The translations under genes and the position numbers were made by a program. Below the pieces are notes generated by a model, which saw only the letters and a list, made by a program, of their open reading frames with translations, was not told the origin of the DNA and made no database searches. 64,000 nt of DNA from an uncultured Spirochaetales bacterium (GTDB lineage: Bacteria > Spirochaetota > Spirochaetia > Sphaerochaetales > Sphaerochaetaceae). Of this stretch, positions 8,184 to 16,641 are shown in pieces; within the stretch, counting starts at the first letter, position 1; every line of letters begins with the position of its first letter. The DNA lies in assembly GCA_949282255.1 (NCBI GenBank), contig CASDPA010000003.1, positions 1 to 64,000 on the forward strand. Reading direction: 5' to 3'.

Positions 8184-8951
8184 ATGGACATGTTGACTAA
8201 AAAGTTTGGAAAAGCGGAAGCTTATGCTGTCGCTTACAGGCATGAGAGCCTTTATAAGAAATTTGGCTGTGATGATGCGTACATCCGCCTACGTCCAGCA
8301 ATGCTGGTCATCCCCGGAGGTGGCTATAACCATGTTTCTCCCAGGGAAGCAGAGCCGGTTGCCATCCGCTATCTTGCTTTGGGATTCGATGTTTTCATAC
8401 TTTATTACTCCGTAGGCTTGGATATCGGAGTTTCAAATCCATTTGACGAGGCTGTGGACTGCATGAGATGGATCAGATCCCTTGAGGGAATCGATCCCGG
8501 CAAGGTCTCCTGCGTAGGGTTTTCCGCGGGCGGACATCTGGCTGCGCTGCTTTCGTGTTATGGAGGCTCCGATCGTCCTGATGCCTTGGTCCTGAGCTAT
8601 CCTGTGATTACAATGAAAGAGGGATGCCATGCAGGAAGCAGGGACATGATAACCATGGGGGATATATCCCTGAGAAATCATTACAGTGTTGAGGATCATG
8701 TTGATGGTGCTTTTCCTCCCACATATATTTGGACCACTGCCGATGATGCATCGGTAGACCCGGTCAATTCCATTCTGATGTTTCAAGCCCTGAAAAAGGC
8801 CGGTGTCTGCAGCAGCCTGCATATTTTTGCAAATGGCGTTCATGGCCTATCGGTTGCCAACCGTGAGAGCGGAAAGGAAAACCCGGCCGTATCCGTTTGG
8901 CTGGATGAGTCGGTCGGGTTTCTAAAGCACGTGCTTGATATCAGCTTTTAA
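8184..8951 (+). CDS. Alpha/beta hydrolase (esterase, BD-FAE/xylan-esterase-like)
   Basis: A 255-residue alpha/beta hydrolase. The oxyanion-hole segment is IPGGGYNHVSPRE and the nucleophile elbow is GFSAGGHLAALLS. The acid and histidine lie in ADDASVDPVNS and NGVHGLSV, so the triad is complete. The HGGG-type layout fits small-molecule or acetyl-xylan esterases; it lacks a signal peptide and should be cytoplasmic. The start is uncertain: ATG 8184 precedes the first conserved block, but no clear ribosome site or -10 is next to it. It converges with the flavoprotein gene, overlapping it by 4 bp. Confidence 0.82.
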   Translation: MDMLTKKFGKAEAYAVAYRHESLYKKFGCDDAYIRLRPAMLVIPGGGYNHVSPREAEPVAIRYLALGFDVFILYYSVGLDIGVSNPFDEAVDCMRWIRSLEGIDPGKVSCVGFSAGGHLAALLSCYGGSDRPDALVLSYPVITMKEGCHAGSRDMITMGDISLRNHYSVEDHVDGAFPPTYIWTTADDASVDPVNSILMFQALKKAGVCSSLHIFANGVHGLSVANRESGKENPAVSVWLDESVGFLKHVLDISF

Positions 8952-10231
8952 ATGTATTTGATCATCCCCTCGCTTGCCCTGATGCCGCTTGCCCAGGCGC
9001 CGGTGATACCGCGGCTGGTTCCTGCACCATCTCCGGCAAAGAATACCGAATCGGTGACCTGGAAATTATGGTCCTTATATTCCGGCTTGTTGGCATAAAG
9101 CTTTATCTCGGGGTAATACATTATGGTGGACGGATGGAGTATGCCTGGAACGATGGTATCCAGGTTCTTCATGGCTGACCAGATGTATCGTAGGATCTTG
9201 CTTGGCATGGCAAGGGAGATATCGGATGGGCAGCAATCCTTCAGGCTTGGTTCAAAATCATATAGATCTCCGGTGAAGGTGGCTTGCTTGCTCCTTCTTC
9301 CCAGACGGAAGTCGCCGACTCTCTGCATGAGAGGTTTTCCTCCTCCCATCAGTGCCGCAAGAAGTCCCAGATGTTCCGCAAACTCCTGTCCGGAAGCAAG
9401 CGGTTCCGTGAACCGGACGGTCTTGAGTATTGCAAAATTGACAAGGCCATTGTTTTTGTTTTCATCAGCTTTGAATGCATGTCCGTTGACGCTGTACCAC
9501 ACATCCCCGCGGGCGGTTGCATACTTCTCTTTCACTACGTGTGCATTGCCGCTGTTTGTGCAGAACGTCCTGACTTTTTCCTTGAAATAGAATTTTGGAT
9601 CGTAATAGTCCTTGACAATTGGATAATGCTCTATCCTGGTTTCAACGCGAACTCCGACATCGATGATGTTGTCCATGTAGGAGATCCCGAGCATTTTCAT
9701 CACATCCTGCAGGAAGTGGAATCCCTGACGTCCTGGGGCGATCAATATTGTCTTATATCCAATTTCCCTTTTTGTCGTTGTAATGAACTTCTTTTCATTG
9801 TCGATGCTGAGCATCTCCTCTCCCAAAGAGAGTGTCACACCTGCCTCTTCCAGCCGCTTCTGAAGCTCTTTGATGAGTTCAAGCCCTCCGTCCGTTCCCA
9901 GATGTGTCTGCTTGATTTCCAAAAGTGAGCATCCAAGCCGTTCGGCTCTCTGCTGGTATGTGGAGATATTGCTTTTGGGAAGAATAGTAGGCTTGAGGAA
10001 TTTTGTCACCTGGCCGAGATATTGATCAGCCACGTCCTCCTGCCAATATTCCAGTGGAAACCCGATGGGAAAGGTGAAATTCATTTTGCAGTCGTTTCTC
10101 ATGCCACCTGTGCTGAAAGGCTTTTTGTCAAGCATGAGTATTCTGGCATCTTTTTTCTTTTCTATCAGGGAGAACGCGGCTCCCATCCCTGCAGGGCCGC
10201 TGCCTACGATGATCACATCATAATTGTCCAT
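8948..10231 (-). CDS. FAD-dependent dehydrogenase (COG2509-like)
   Basis: A 427-residue flavoprotein with an N-terminal Rossmann fold (DVIIVGSGPAGMGAAFSL) and a C-terminal FAD closure (FFAGDGAGTSRGITGAWASG). The middle region carries APGRQGFHFL, matching the uncharacterised FAD-dependent dehydrogenases often annotated COG2509. The substrate is unknown. ATG 10231 is set by a strong Shine-Dalgarno (AGGAGGG) immediately upstream. It is divergent from the HTH-Fic-like gene with about 120 bp between. A role in the nearby catabolic island is possible but not supported by sequence. Confidence 0.82.
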   Translation of the reverse strand: MDNYDVIIVGSGPAGMGAAFSLIEKKKDARILMLDKKPFSTGGMRNDCKMNFTFPIGFPLEYWQEDVADQYLGQVTKFLKPTILPKSNISTYQQRAERLGCSLLEIKQTHLGTDGGLELIKELQKRLEEAGVTLSLGEEMLSIDNEKKFITTTKREIGYKTILIAPGRQGFHFLQDVMKMLGISYMDNIIDVGVRVETRIEHYPIVKDYYDPKFYFKEKVRTFCTNSGNAHVVKEKYATARGDVWYSVNGHAFKADENKNNGLVNFAILKTVRFTEPLASGQEFAEHLGLLAALMGGGKPLMQRVGDFRLGRRSKQATFTGDLYDFEPSLKDCCPSDISLAMPSKILRYIWSAMKNLDTIVPGILHPSTIMYYPEIKLYANKPEYKDHNFQVTDSVFFAGDGAGTSRGITGAWASGIRASEGMIKYI

Positions 10232-10316
10232 TTTTCCCTCCTGTACGATAGTACAGTAAATATCGAATTGGTTAAAGACCTGATTGGCCATAAAATAGTT
10301 AATAAAAAATATTCTA

Positions 10317-10345
10317 TTGTTATCAATCCAATTTCGGAGTATTAT
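10317..10345 (+). promoter_or_regulatory. Promoter of the HTH/Fic-like gene, leaderless geometry
   Basis: TTGTTA (10317-10322), a 17 nt spacer and TATTAT (10340-10345) are followed after 7 nt by ATG 10353. Confidence 0.55.
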
Positions 10346-10352
10346 TTACAAT

Positions 10353-11255
10353 ATGAAATACATGGATGTAAGTACTGCAAGCGCTCTTTGGGGCATAAGC
10401 GACAGAAGAATACGCTATCTTTGCAACGAAGGCAGGATAGACGGAGCAATAAAGACAGGCTGGTCCTGGACAATTCCATCCGATACCCCCAAGCCGAGGG
10501 ACGGAAGGGTTTTGAGACATTTTAAAAATCTCGATATACGTCCGGGAGGTGTCGATGTGGACCGGCTCTTGTCCCTTACGCTCATGCATCCCATCTCAGT
10601 ATCCTTAAAAAGCGATGCCCGTTTCCTTTCCATTGTCAAGAACAGTTTAATATATTTGCTGGAGAATGAGAAAGTGAAAATTTCAGAAAAGGATGTAAGC
10701 CATATCTTTTCAGGAAAACTTGTCACAACCCTTTCTTTGGAGACGCATTTGATAATAATAAATTTCCGCTCCGCAATGCTTTCCCTTTTTGACAGGAGAA
10801 AGGGGGAAAGCTGGTCAGACAAGGACATGCGGCTTTTATATTCCAAGCTTATGCAGGGCATTGATGACATTTCCAGTCTTCGTTACAGGGATGGCTTTTC
10901 CTTCCATGAGGTAAGAGGAAAGGAAAAGCTTAAGGTTGATGCGCAGATGGAGACTCTTCTTGCCCAGTATGAGGGATGGAAGGGCCTCAATGGAATGATG
11001 AGGGCGGTGATGCTTTATGGCGAGCTGGAGAGGATACGTCCGTTCAGCCGGTATTCGACACTGTTTTCTTATCTGGTGCTTTCCGGTGAGCTTATCTCTT
11101 CCGGCATCCTCCCTCCTTTGTTCATGATCGGCGATGAGGCTGATTTTGAGGCCTCCTATTTCATTGCACTCACCAGGGGGCGCTACAGGGATTTTACATC
11201 GTTTGTCGAAGGAAAGGTTTATAAGAGCTATAAGGAGCTTAACAAGGATGTATGA
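10353..11255 (+). CDS. HTH protein with degenerate Fic-like domain
   Basis: A 300-residue protein. Residues 1-50 form a MerR/excisionase-like helix-turn-helix (DVSTASALWGISDRRIRYLC), a module often found in front of Fic domains. The C-terminal half has the Fic helical layout, but the catalytic motif HPFxxGNGR is reduced to IRPFSRYST: the histidine is arginine and the GNGR loop is lost. It should therefore not AMPylate by the usual mechanism. It may act as a regulator. Its end overlaps the downstream amidohydrolase by 8 bp, so the two are co-translated. Confidence 0.6.
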   Translation: MKYMDVSTASALWGISDRRIRYLCNEGRIDGAIKTGWSWTIPSDTPKPRDGRVLRHFKNLDIRPGGVDVDRLLSLTLMHPISVSLKSDARFLSIVKNSLIYLLENEKVKISEKDVSHIFSGKLVTTLSLETHLIIINFRSAMLSLFDRRKGESWSDKDMRLLYSKLMQGIDDISSLRYRDGFSFHEVRGKEKLKVDAQMETLLAQYEGWKGLNGMMRAVMLYGELERIRPFSRYSTLFSYLVLSGELISSGILPPLFMIGDEADFEASYFIALTRGRYRDFTSFVEGKVYKSYKELNKDV

Positions 11256-12774
11256 CTACCTTTTCAAGGATGTGTGGATAGCCGATGGAACGGGAAATCC
11301 CCTTTTCAAGGGCAACGTTGCAGTCTTTTCCAAAGTGATATGCCTTGTTGGCAAAGCAAGCCCCGCAGCAAGAAGAGTCATCCAAAAGCCTGGGCTTGTT
11401 CTTTCCCCCGGTTTCATCGACATACATTCGCATGGGGATTTGGAAGTGCTGAGAAATCCTAGTATGCAGGCAAAACTGATGCAGGGGATTACGACGGATG
11501 TCAACGGCAATTGCGGAATCGGGATCTTTCCCTTATGCGAGTATGTCGAAGAGCTTGAGAATCTAACGAGAGATGTCCTTGGCCCTTATGACGGTCCATG
11601 GGATTGGAAGGATTTCTCTACTTTCAGATCGCTGGCGAATAAAAGTGCAGTCGGAATAAACATGGTGTTTTGTGCTTCCCATTCTGCATTACGGGTTTTT
11701 GCGATGGGAAAGGATCATTCCAGAATTGCAACCGATTATGAGATAGGGATCATGTGCCAGGCCCTAAGTGATATGCTGGAGCAAGGCTGCATAGGTTTTT
11801 CCACCGGTTTGTATTATGCTCCATGCATGTATGCGGACGAAAGGGAGCTTAAGGCCCTGCTTGGAGTGGTAAACAAGAAAGACGCCCTTTTTGCGGTGCA
11901 CCACAGATGCGAGGGTGATGGGTTTTTGCAGTCGCTGCAGGAGGTCCTGACCCTTGCAGAGGAGACGGGTGTGCGCCTGGAGATTTCCCATCTCAAGGCG
12001 ATAGGGACAAGAAATCAGGATAAGGTGGAAAGAGGACTTGAGCTTATAGAGGAGGCAAGGGCAAGAGGCCTTGATGTGGCGTTTGACCAATATCCGTACG
12101 AATATGGTTCCACAAGCCTGTTCAGCCTGCTTCCCCCTGACATACTCAAGCTTTCCCGGCTGGAGCAGCGGCTTGCAGTGAGCTTGGACAGCGGCAGGCA
12201 CGATATCAAGGCAGAAATGCTTAATCCCAATGGCTGGGACAGCATTTATTCGCTGGTCGGTCCAGAAAATTTGCGGATACTTCATATGGACAGCCATAAG
12301 GAATTGTCAGGATGCCTGCTTTCAAAAATAGCGGAGGAGAAAGCATGCGATCCTTTGGATATGCTGCTGGATCTGCTTGCAGATGAGACTGGAACAGCTT
12401 TGATGGTCGATGTCACGCAGAGCGAAGAGAATGTGGAGCGGATAATGGCTCATCCTTTGATGGGCTTCGGTACCGACAGCCTGTTTTCCTCCCCTCATCC
12501 GCATATAAGGACAAGGGATTCTTCCATGCATATAATGAGAGAGTATGTTTCAAGGCGGAAAACGCTTACGTTGGAGGAGGCTGTGAGTAAGATGAGCGGT
12601 GTCAATGCAAGGCGGCTCAAGCTTAAGGACCGCGGTTTCATCAAGGAAGGGCAGATGGCCGATATAGTCATCTTCGATCCTGTCGACGGGGTTATGGATA
12701 CAGTGATGGTCAACGGTGTGCTATGCATGGAAGAGGGAAAACTATGTGGATGTTACGCTGGACAGATACTTTGA
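11248..12774 (+). CDS. N-acyl-D-amino-acid deacylase-type amidohydrolase
   Basis: A 508-residue amidohydrolase-superfamily enzyme of D-aminoacylase length. Signatures in order: DGTGNPLFKGNV, PGFIDIHSHGD (metal HxH), GITTDVNGNCGIGIFP (with the family cysteine), ISHLKAIG and FGTDS, and a C-terminal ADIVIFDP strand. D-aminoacylases remove acyl groups from N-acyl-D-amino acids; related enzymes act on hydantoin or dihydroorotate-type rings. The start is ATG 11248 inside the end of the upstream gene, with AAGGAG 11 nt before it. It is followed by dtxR and HAD genes. It could supply a deacylase or ring-opening step near the purine-type island, but the substrate is not shown. Confidence 0.85.
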   Translation: MYDYLFKDVWIADGTGNPLFKGNVAVFSKVICLVGKASPAARRVIQKPGLVLSPGFIDIHSHGDLEVLRNPSMQAKLMQGITTDVNGNCGIGIFPLCEYVEELENLTRDVLGPYDGPWDWKDFSTFRSLANKSAVGINMVFCASHSALRVFAMGKDHSRIATDYEIGIMCQALSDMLEQGCIGFSTGLYYAPCMYADERELKALLGVVNKKDALFAVHHRCEGDGFLQSLQEVLTLAEETGVRLEISHLKAIGTRNQDKVERGLELIEEARARGLDVAFDQYPYEYGSTSLFSLLPPDILKLSRLEQRLAVSLDSGRHDIKAEMLNPNGWDSIYSLVGPENLRILHMDSHKELSGCLLSKIAEEKACDPLDMLLDLLADETGTALMVDVTQSEENVERIMAHPLMGFGTDSLFSSPHPHIRTRDSSMHIMREYVSRRKTLTLEEAVSKMSGVNARRLKLKDRGFIKEGQMADIVIFDPVDGVMDTVMVNGVLCMEEGKLCGCYAGQIL

Positions 12775-12798
12775 AAAACGATGAAGGTAGGTTAATAT
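12771..12798 (+). promoter_or_regulatory. Promoter of the DtxR-type gene, leaderless geometry
   Basis: TTGAAA (12771-12776), a 16 nt spacer and TAATAT (12793-12798) are followed after 7 nt by ATG 12806. No Shine-Dalgarno is present. Confidence 0.5.
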
Positions 12799-12805
12799 AT
12801 TACGT

Positions 12806-13186
12806 ATGTTGAGAGCTGGAGAAGATTATTTGGAAGCTGTATTGCAGCTTGAAGCCAAACAGAAGAATCCTGGAGTCAGGATAACCGATATCGCAAACAA
12901 GCTTTCTGTCACCAAGCCAAGCGTCATCAGGGCAATGAAGCAGCTTGGCGCAGAGGGCTATATCACGCAGGAATCTTATGGTGATATTTATCTTACGGAC
13001 AAGGGTCGTATGAAGGCCAGCCAGGTATATCACAGGCATTCCGTTCTTACCATGTTCTTTTCGGAAGTGCTTGGAGTGGAGCCCGTTCAGGCCGAGCGTG
13101 ATGCATGCCTTATCGAACATGATATCAGTGCGGAAAGCATGGAGAAGCTTTCCACATTCGTTTTTTCATACCTTAAGAAAGAGTGA
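12806..13186 (+). CDS. DtxR/MntR-family metal-dependent regulator
   Basis: A 126-residue regulator. The winged helix-turn-helix (about 1-65, ITDIANKLSVTKPSVIRAMKQL, then GDIYLTDKG) is followed by the dimerisation/metal-binding helices (about 66-126; HRHSVLTMFFSEVLGV, LIEHDIS). It lacks the SH3-like third domain, as in MntR. Members repress metal uptake genes when loaded with Mn or Fe. Candidate targets here are the ZIP, CDF and ABC genes 27-32 kb downstream, but no shared operator was recognised. It is 3 bp from the HAD gene. Confidence 0.85.
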   Translation: MLRAGEDYLEAVLQLEAKQKNPGVRITDIANKLSVTKPSVIRAMKQLGAEGYITQESYGDIYLTDKGRMKASQVYHRHSVLTMFFSEVLGVEPVQAERDACLIEHDISAESMEKLSTFVFSYLKKE

Positions 13187-13189
13187 GAT

Positions 13190-13768
13190 ATGTCCAGACT
13201 ATATATTTTCGATATGGGTGAAGTTGTTCTGCTGGGAGTAAGGACACTTGACCAGATGGCTGCGCAGTACGGCCTTGATTACGATTCTTTCAGAGACGAT
13301 TACGGATTGTATGACAAGCCGCTGATGGATGGTTATATGGAACCGGATAATTATTATCGCCATATGGAAAAGAAATATGGTATCAGAATAGACGAGGATC
13401 TGTTTGTGAAGTATTTCAATCCATCTTTGAATGAGGAATTGATCTCAATGGTCAAGAAGCTCAGGAAAAGGGGAGACCGCGTGGTGATAGGCTCCAATAC
13501 CTTCGCCCCACATTGGGAAGTCATTTTTGAGCGGTTTAAGGAAATCCCGGAAAATTTCGATGCCCTTTATGCCTCACACCTCATGCATATTTCAAAGCCT
13601 GAGGAGGCTTTCTGGCGCATCATATGCGAGAAAGAGAAAAAATCTTATTTTGATACCTTTTTCATAGACGACAGGGAAGAGAATATTTCAGCTGCAAGCG
13701 GTCTTGGCCTGCATGTTCATAGATATCTTGGGGACAACCGGGAGCTAGCCAGGTTTTTGGAAATTTGA
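13190..13768 (+). CDS. HAD-superfamily hydrolase (YihX-like)
   Basis: A 192-residue HAD phosphatase. Motif I is FDMGEVVL (nucleophile D10), motif II IGSNT, motif III KPEEAFW and motif IV FIDDREENISAA. Motif I has FDMG in place of DxD, as in YihX-type sugar-phosphate phosphatases. The cap is helical (C1). It begins 3 bp after the DtxR-type gene and is co-transcribed with it. The substrate is unknown. Confidence 0.85.
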   Translation: MSRLYIFDMGEVVLLGVRTLDQMAAQYGLDYDSFRDDYGLYDKPLMDGYMEPDNYYRHMEKKYGIRIDEDLFVKYFNPSLNEELISMVKKLRKRGDRVVIGSNTFAPHWEVIFERFKEIPENFDALYASHLMHISKPEEAFWRIICEKEKKSYFDTFFIDDREENISAASGLGLHVHRYLGDNRELARFLEI

Positions 13769-13783
13769 AATAGGCATTTTTTA

Positions 13784-13816
13784 AAAAGGTTCAACCCGGC
13801 ATTCACCGGGTTGAAA
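13784..13816 (-). terminator. Intrinsic terminator after the thrC-like gene
   Basis: A perfect 10-bp stem TTCAACCCGG/CCGGGTTGAA (13791-13800 and 13807-13816) is followed on the minus strand by T5 at 13784-13788. The hairpin may also stop plus-strand reading from the HAD gene. Confidence 0.85.
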
Positions 13817-13837
13817 TCGTATAGGAGGAATCAATTC

Positions 13838-15058
13838 CTAAAAGCTTAGTTTTCTTACAGCCTCCAAGGAATTTTCTATGGCTTCGGGAAGAGTGGCTCT
13901 TCCATCAAAAGCTTTCATATCTTTGAATCCCGTACCTGTTATCAGTACGACGACGCGGGCATTTTCTCCCAACGTATTTTTTATTTTCTCCACATCTTTT
14001 TTGTAGCATGCATATGATGTGGCTGCAGCAGGTTCTGCAAGAATTCCTGCAGTCCTGGCAAGCTCAAGCTGTGCATCAAGTATTTCCTCATCCTTTACTT
14101 TCACACACCAGCCATCGCTTTCTTTTATGTATTTTACGGCCATGCGTCCGTTTGCCGGAAGGTCGACGGAAATGCTGTCGGCTCTTGTCTCTGCCTTTAC
14201 AGGAAGGAATGCTCCTGTTTCAAAAGCTTTGGAAATGGCATCGGATTTTTCGCTTTGGCAGCAGACTATACGTGGCAGATGCCCGATGAGCCCCGCCTTT
14301 TTGAGATCGATGAAACCTTTCACCACTCCTGCTATTATGCATCCGTCTCCAACCGGCACATATACCGCATCCGGAGCTTTTCTACCCATCTGTTCAAATA
14401 ATTCTATGGAAATGCTCTTTTTACCTTCTATGGTCATGGGATTGTATGCTGTGTTCCGGTTTATTCCCCCGAAAAGCCTGGTATATTCTATGGAGAGCTT
14501 GAAGGCATCGTCATAGCTGCCTTTCACAGGAACCACATGGGCACCGTACAGCACGGACTGCATCAGCTTGTTTATTGGTGCGCTTTCAGGGACAAAGAGA
14601 ACGATATCAAGCCCGAGTGCGGCTCCAACTGCGCTCATTGCCGCTCCTGCATTTCCTGTGCTTGCCAAAGCTATCCTCTTTTCTCCGACGGCTTTTGCCT
14701 GTTCTGCCACAAGATAGCTTGCCCTGTCCTTGAACGATCCGGAAATCAGCTGGCTGTCAAGTTTGAAGAATGTGTTTTCCAGCCCATTGAGCCTGTTCAG
14801 CCGTTTTGCTTTCACCAGTGGCGTCACCCCCACGGGGAAGGCATCTTCCTCCGTGACGGGGTAGGGGTAGAAATCGGAAGGCTTGACATGCTTTTTTTCA
14901 GCTGCCGCTTTAAGCACGCTTTCATCGAGTTCCACTATAAGGTTGCCCTTATTGAAAGAGCTGCCATCGTTTTGTTTTGCGCATTCTGGGCATAAGTACA
15001 TCACATCTTCCGTTTCGTATGCCTTGCTGCAGTCGGAACAGATATATCTGAATCTCAT
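13838..15058 (-). CDS. thrC: Threonine synthase family PLP enzyme
   Basis: A 406-residue fold-type II PLP enzyme of the short ThrC class. An N-terminal zinc-ribbon (CSDC at about 8-11 and CPEC at 23-26) precedes the catalytic domain. The PLP lysine is in SGSFKDRAS, and ASTGNAGAAMSA and a C-terminal TGTGFKD motif are present. Classical ThrC makes threonine from O-phosphohomoserine. No other threonine genes are here; the gene follows a second PLP enzyme by 27 bp within the ygfK region, so a role as an amino acid lyase in that pathway is possible. Symbol given by homology only. Confidence 0.8.
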   Translation of the reverse strand: MRFRYICSDCSKAYETEDVMYLCPECAKQNDGSSFNKGNLIVELDESVLKAAAEKKHVKPSDFYPYPVTEEDAFPVGVTPLVKAKRLNRLNGLENTFFKLDSQLISGSFKDRASYLVAEQAKAVGEKRIALASTGNAGAAMSAVGAALGLDIVLFVPESAPINKLMQSVLYGAHVVPVKGSYDDAFKLSIEYTRLFGGINRNTAYNPMTIEGKKSISIELFEQMGRKAPDAVYVPVGDGCIIAGVVKGFIDLKKAGLIGHLPRIVCCQSEKSDAISKAFETGAFLPVKAETRADSISVDLPANGRMAVKYIKESDGWCVKVKDEEILDAQLELARTAGILAEPAAATSYACYKKDVEKIKNTLGENARVVVLITGTGFKDMKAFDGRATLPEAIENSLEAVRKLSF

Positions 15059-15085
15059 TTCGAAACCTTCCTGTCCTGTTTAACC

Positions 15086-16552
15086 TTATTTTCCATCGAT
15101 CATGGAATTGAATTCTTCTATGAGCTCGTCGATCTGGGCAGTCAGTTTTGGAAGGCTCTTCCAATAAGAGCGGTCATACCATTGCCTGTTGAGTTCCTCA
15201 TAGGTTTTGCCCTGCTGTTCAACCCATGTGTAATATTTGAGGTTGTGGATCCTGAGCCTGTCGTAGTAGTTAAGCTCAAGCGCATTATCGATTCCCTGAT
15301 GCCTTAGTGCCGCGGCATGCACCTTTGCCGCTTCTGTTTCATTGAACGCACCCTGCTGTTCAGCGAGTTCCGCAAGGCGGGATGTATACATGACGGAGCT
15401 GTCTGTGAGAATGGTGAATACAACATCGTCTTCCTCGAGCTCGTAGTATTTTGCCATTTTGATTGCAGAAAGCAGGTTTCCGATGCCTGAGATGCCAAAG
15501 AGTTTTAGATCCTGGAGCTGTTGGTCTGTAAGCCCTTCCTTCTTGAGGTAGGATAGTCCGCTTTCTTCATTGAACAGCCTATAGATGTCCATGCAGTCCT
15601 GATCGTCTATTGAAAGGACCATGTCCGTGTTCCTTACATTATGGATCCATGGCACATGCTTGTCTCCGATACCTTCGATCCTATGGGCTCCGAAGCCGTT
15701 TCTCAGCAGAGTGGGGCACTGCAGCGCTTCTCCTGCTCCGATCTTTATTTCCGGATACACATCCTTAAGATGATCTCCTGCCGCAAGAGTCCCGCCGGAA
15801 CCGGTGGATGAAACATAGCCTTTTACGTTCTCAGGCTTGATTCCGAGCTGCTTCAGCACTTCCAGGATTGCAGCACCTGTCACCTCATAATGCCAGAGAT
15901 AGTTTTCAAACTGCTCGAACTGGTTGAATATTACGATGTGTGCTCCTCTTTGTGCATCAAGCTCGTGGCACTTGTCAAAAATTTCCTTGACATTTGATTC
16001 GCAACCAGGTGTGGCAATGATTTCTCCAGCCACGGTCTTGAGCCAATTGAACCTTTCCTGGCTCATATCCTCTGGAAGTATGGCTATGCTTTTGCAACCA
16101 AGCAGTGCTGAATTATATGCACCACCCCTGCAGTAATTTCCTGTTGAGGGCCAGACTGCCTGCTGTTCCACCGCATCGAAATTTCCTGTGACCAAGGCTG
16201 GTGCCAGGCAGGCATAGGTCGCACCTACCTTGTGTACGCCGCATGGGAACCATTTTCCTGCAAGAGCGAGGATACGCGCCTTTGTCCCAGTTATCTGCTT
16301 GGGAATCTCAATGAAATTGACTCCACCGAAAAGGCCGCCGGATTCCTTGGATTCGTTATGCCAATTTATTCTATATAAGTTAATGGGATCGACATCCCAC
16401 AGCCCTGTGACCTTGAGCTTGTCCAGAACATCCTTGCCGATGAGGTTGGGATTGATCATCTGCTTGAAGGTAGGGAGTTTGATATGTTTTTCTCTGCACC
16501 TTGCAGCATTCTTTTTGATGATGTCGTTTTTCTTTTCAAGATTGATGAGCAT
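15086..16552 (-). CDS. Fold-type II PLP-dependent enzyme (possible ammonia-lyase)
   Basis: A 488-residue PLP enzyme related to cysteine synthase and threonine dehydratase. The Schiff-base lysine is likely in GVHKVGATYA, the asparagine/serine loop in PSTGNYCRGGAYNSA and the phosphate-binding loop in SSTGSGGTLAAG. It is longer than E. coli YgeX (diaminopropionate ammonia-lyase, about 400 residues) and not closely alike. The position, divergent from ygfK and upstream of a ThrC-like gene, suggests that it does an equivalent job. ATG 16552 is chosen because GGAGG lies just upstream; the in-frame extension to 16612 would run through the promoter. Confidence 0.75.
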   Translation of the reverse strand: MLINLEKKNDIIKKNAARCREKHIKLPTFKQMINPNLIGKDVLDKLKVTGLWDVDPINLYRINWHNESKESGGLFGGVNFIEIPKQITGTKARILALAGKWFPCGVHKVGATYACLAPALVTGNFDAVEQQAVWPSTGNYCRGGAYNSALLGCKSIAILPEDMSQERFNWLKTVAGEIIATPGCESNVKEIFDKCHELDAQRGAHIVIFNQFEQFENYLWHYEVTGAAILEVLKQLGIKPENVKGYVSSTGSGGTLAAGDHLKDVYPEIKIGAGEALQCPTLLRNGFGAHRIEGIGDKHVPWIHNVRNTDMVLSIDDQDCMDIYRLFNEESGLSYLKKEGLTDQQLQDLKLFGISGIGNLLSAIKMAKYYELEEDDVVFTILTDSSVMYTSRLAELAEQQGAFNETEAAKVHAAALRHQGIDNALELNYYDRLRIHNLKYYTWVEQQGKTYEELNRQWYDRSYWKSLPKLTAQIDELIEEFNSMIDGK

Positions 16553-16580
16553 TTGCGCCTCCACTAAAATACTGATTTTA

Positions 16581-16608
16581 AGTATAATGGAGAAAGATAA
16601 ATTGTAAA
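16581..16608 (-). promoter_or_regulatory. Promoter of the PLP-enzyme pair
   Basis: On the minus strand, TTTACA (16603-16608), a 16 nt spacer and TATACT (16581-16586) give a leader of about 22 nt with GGAGG before ATG 16552. Confidence 0.65.
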
Positions 16609-16641
16609 GCAAAAAGTTAACAGATTGATTATTTTTAATCG

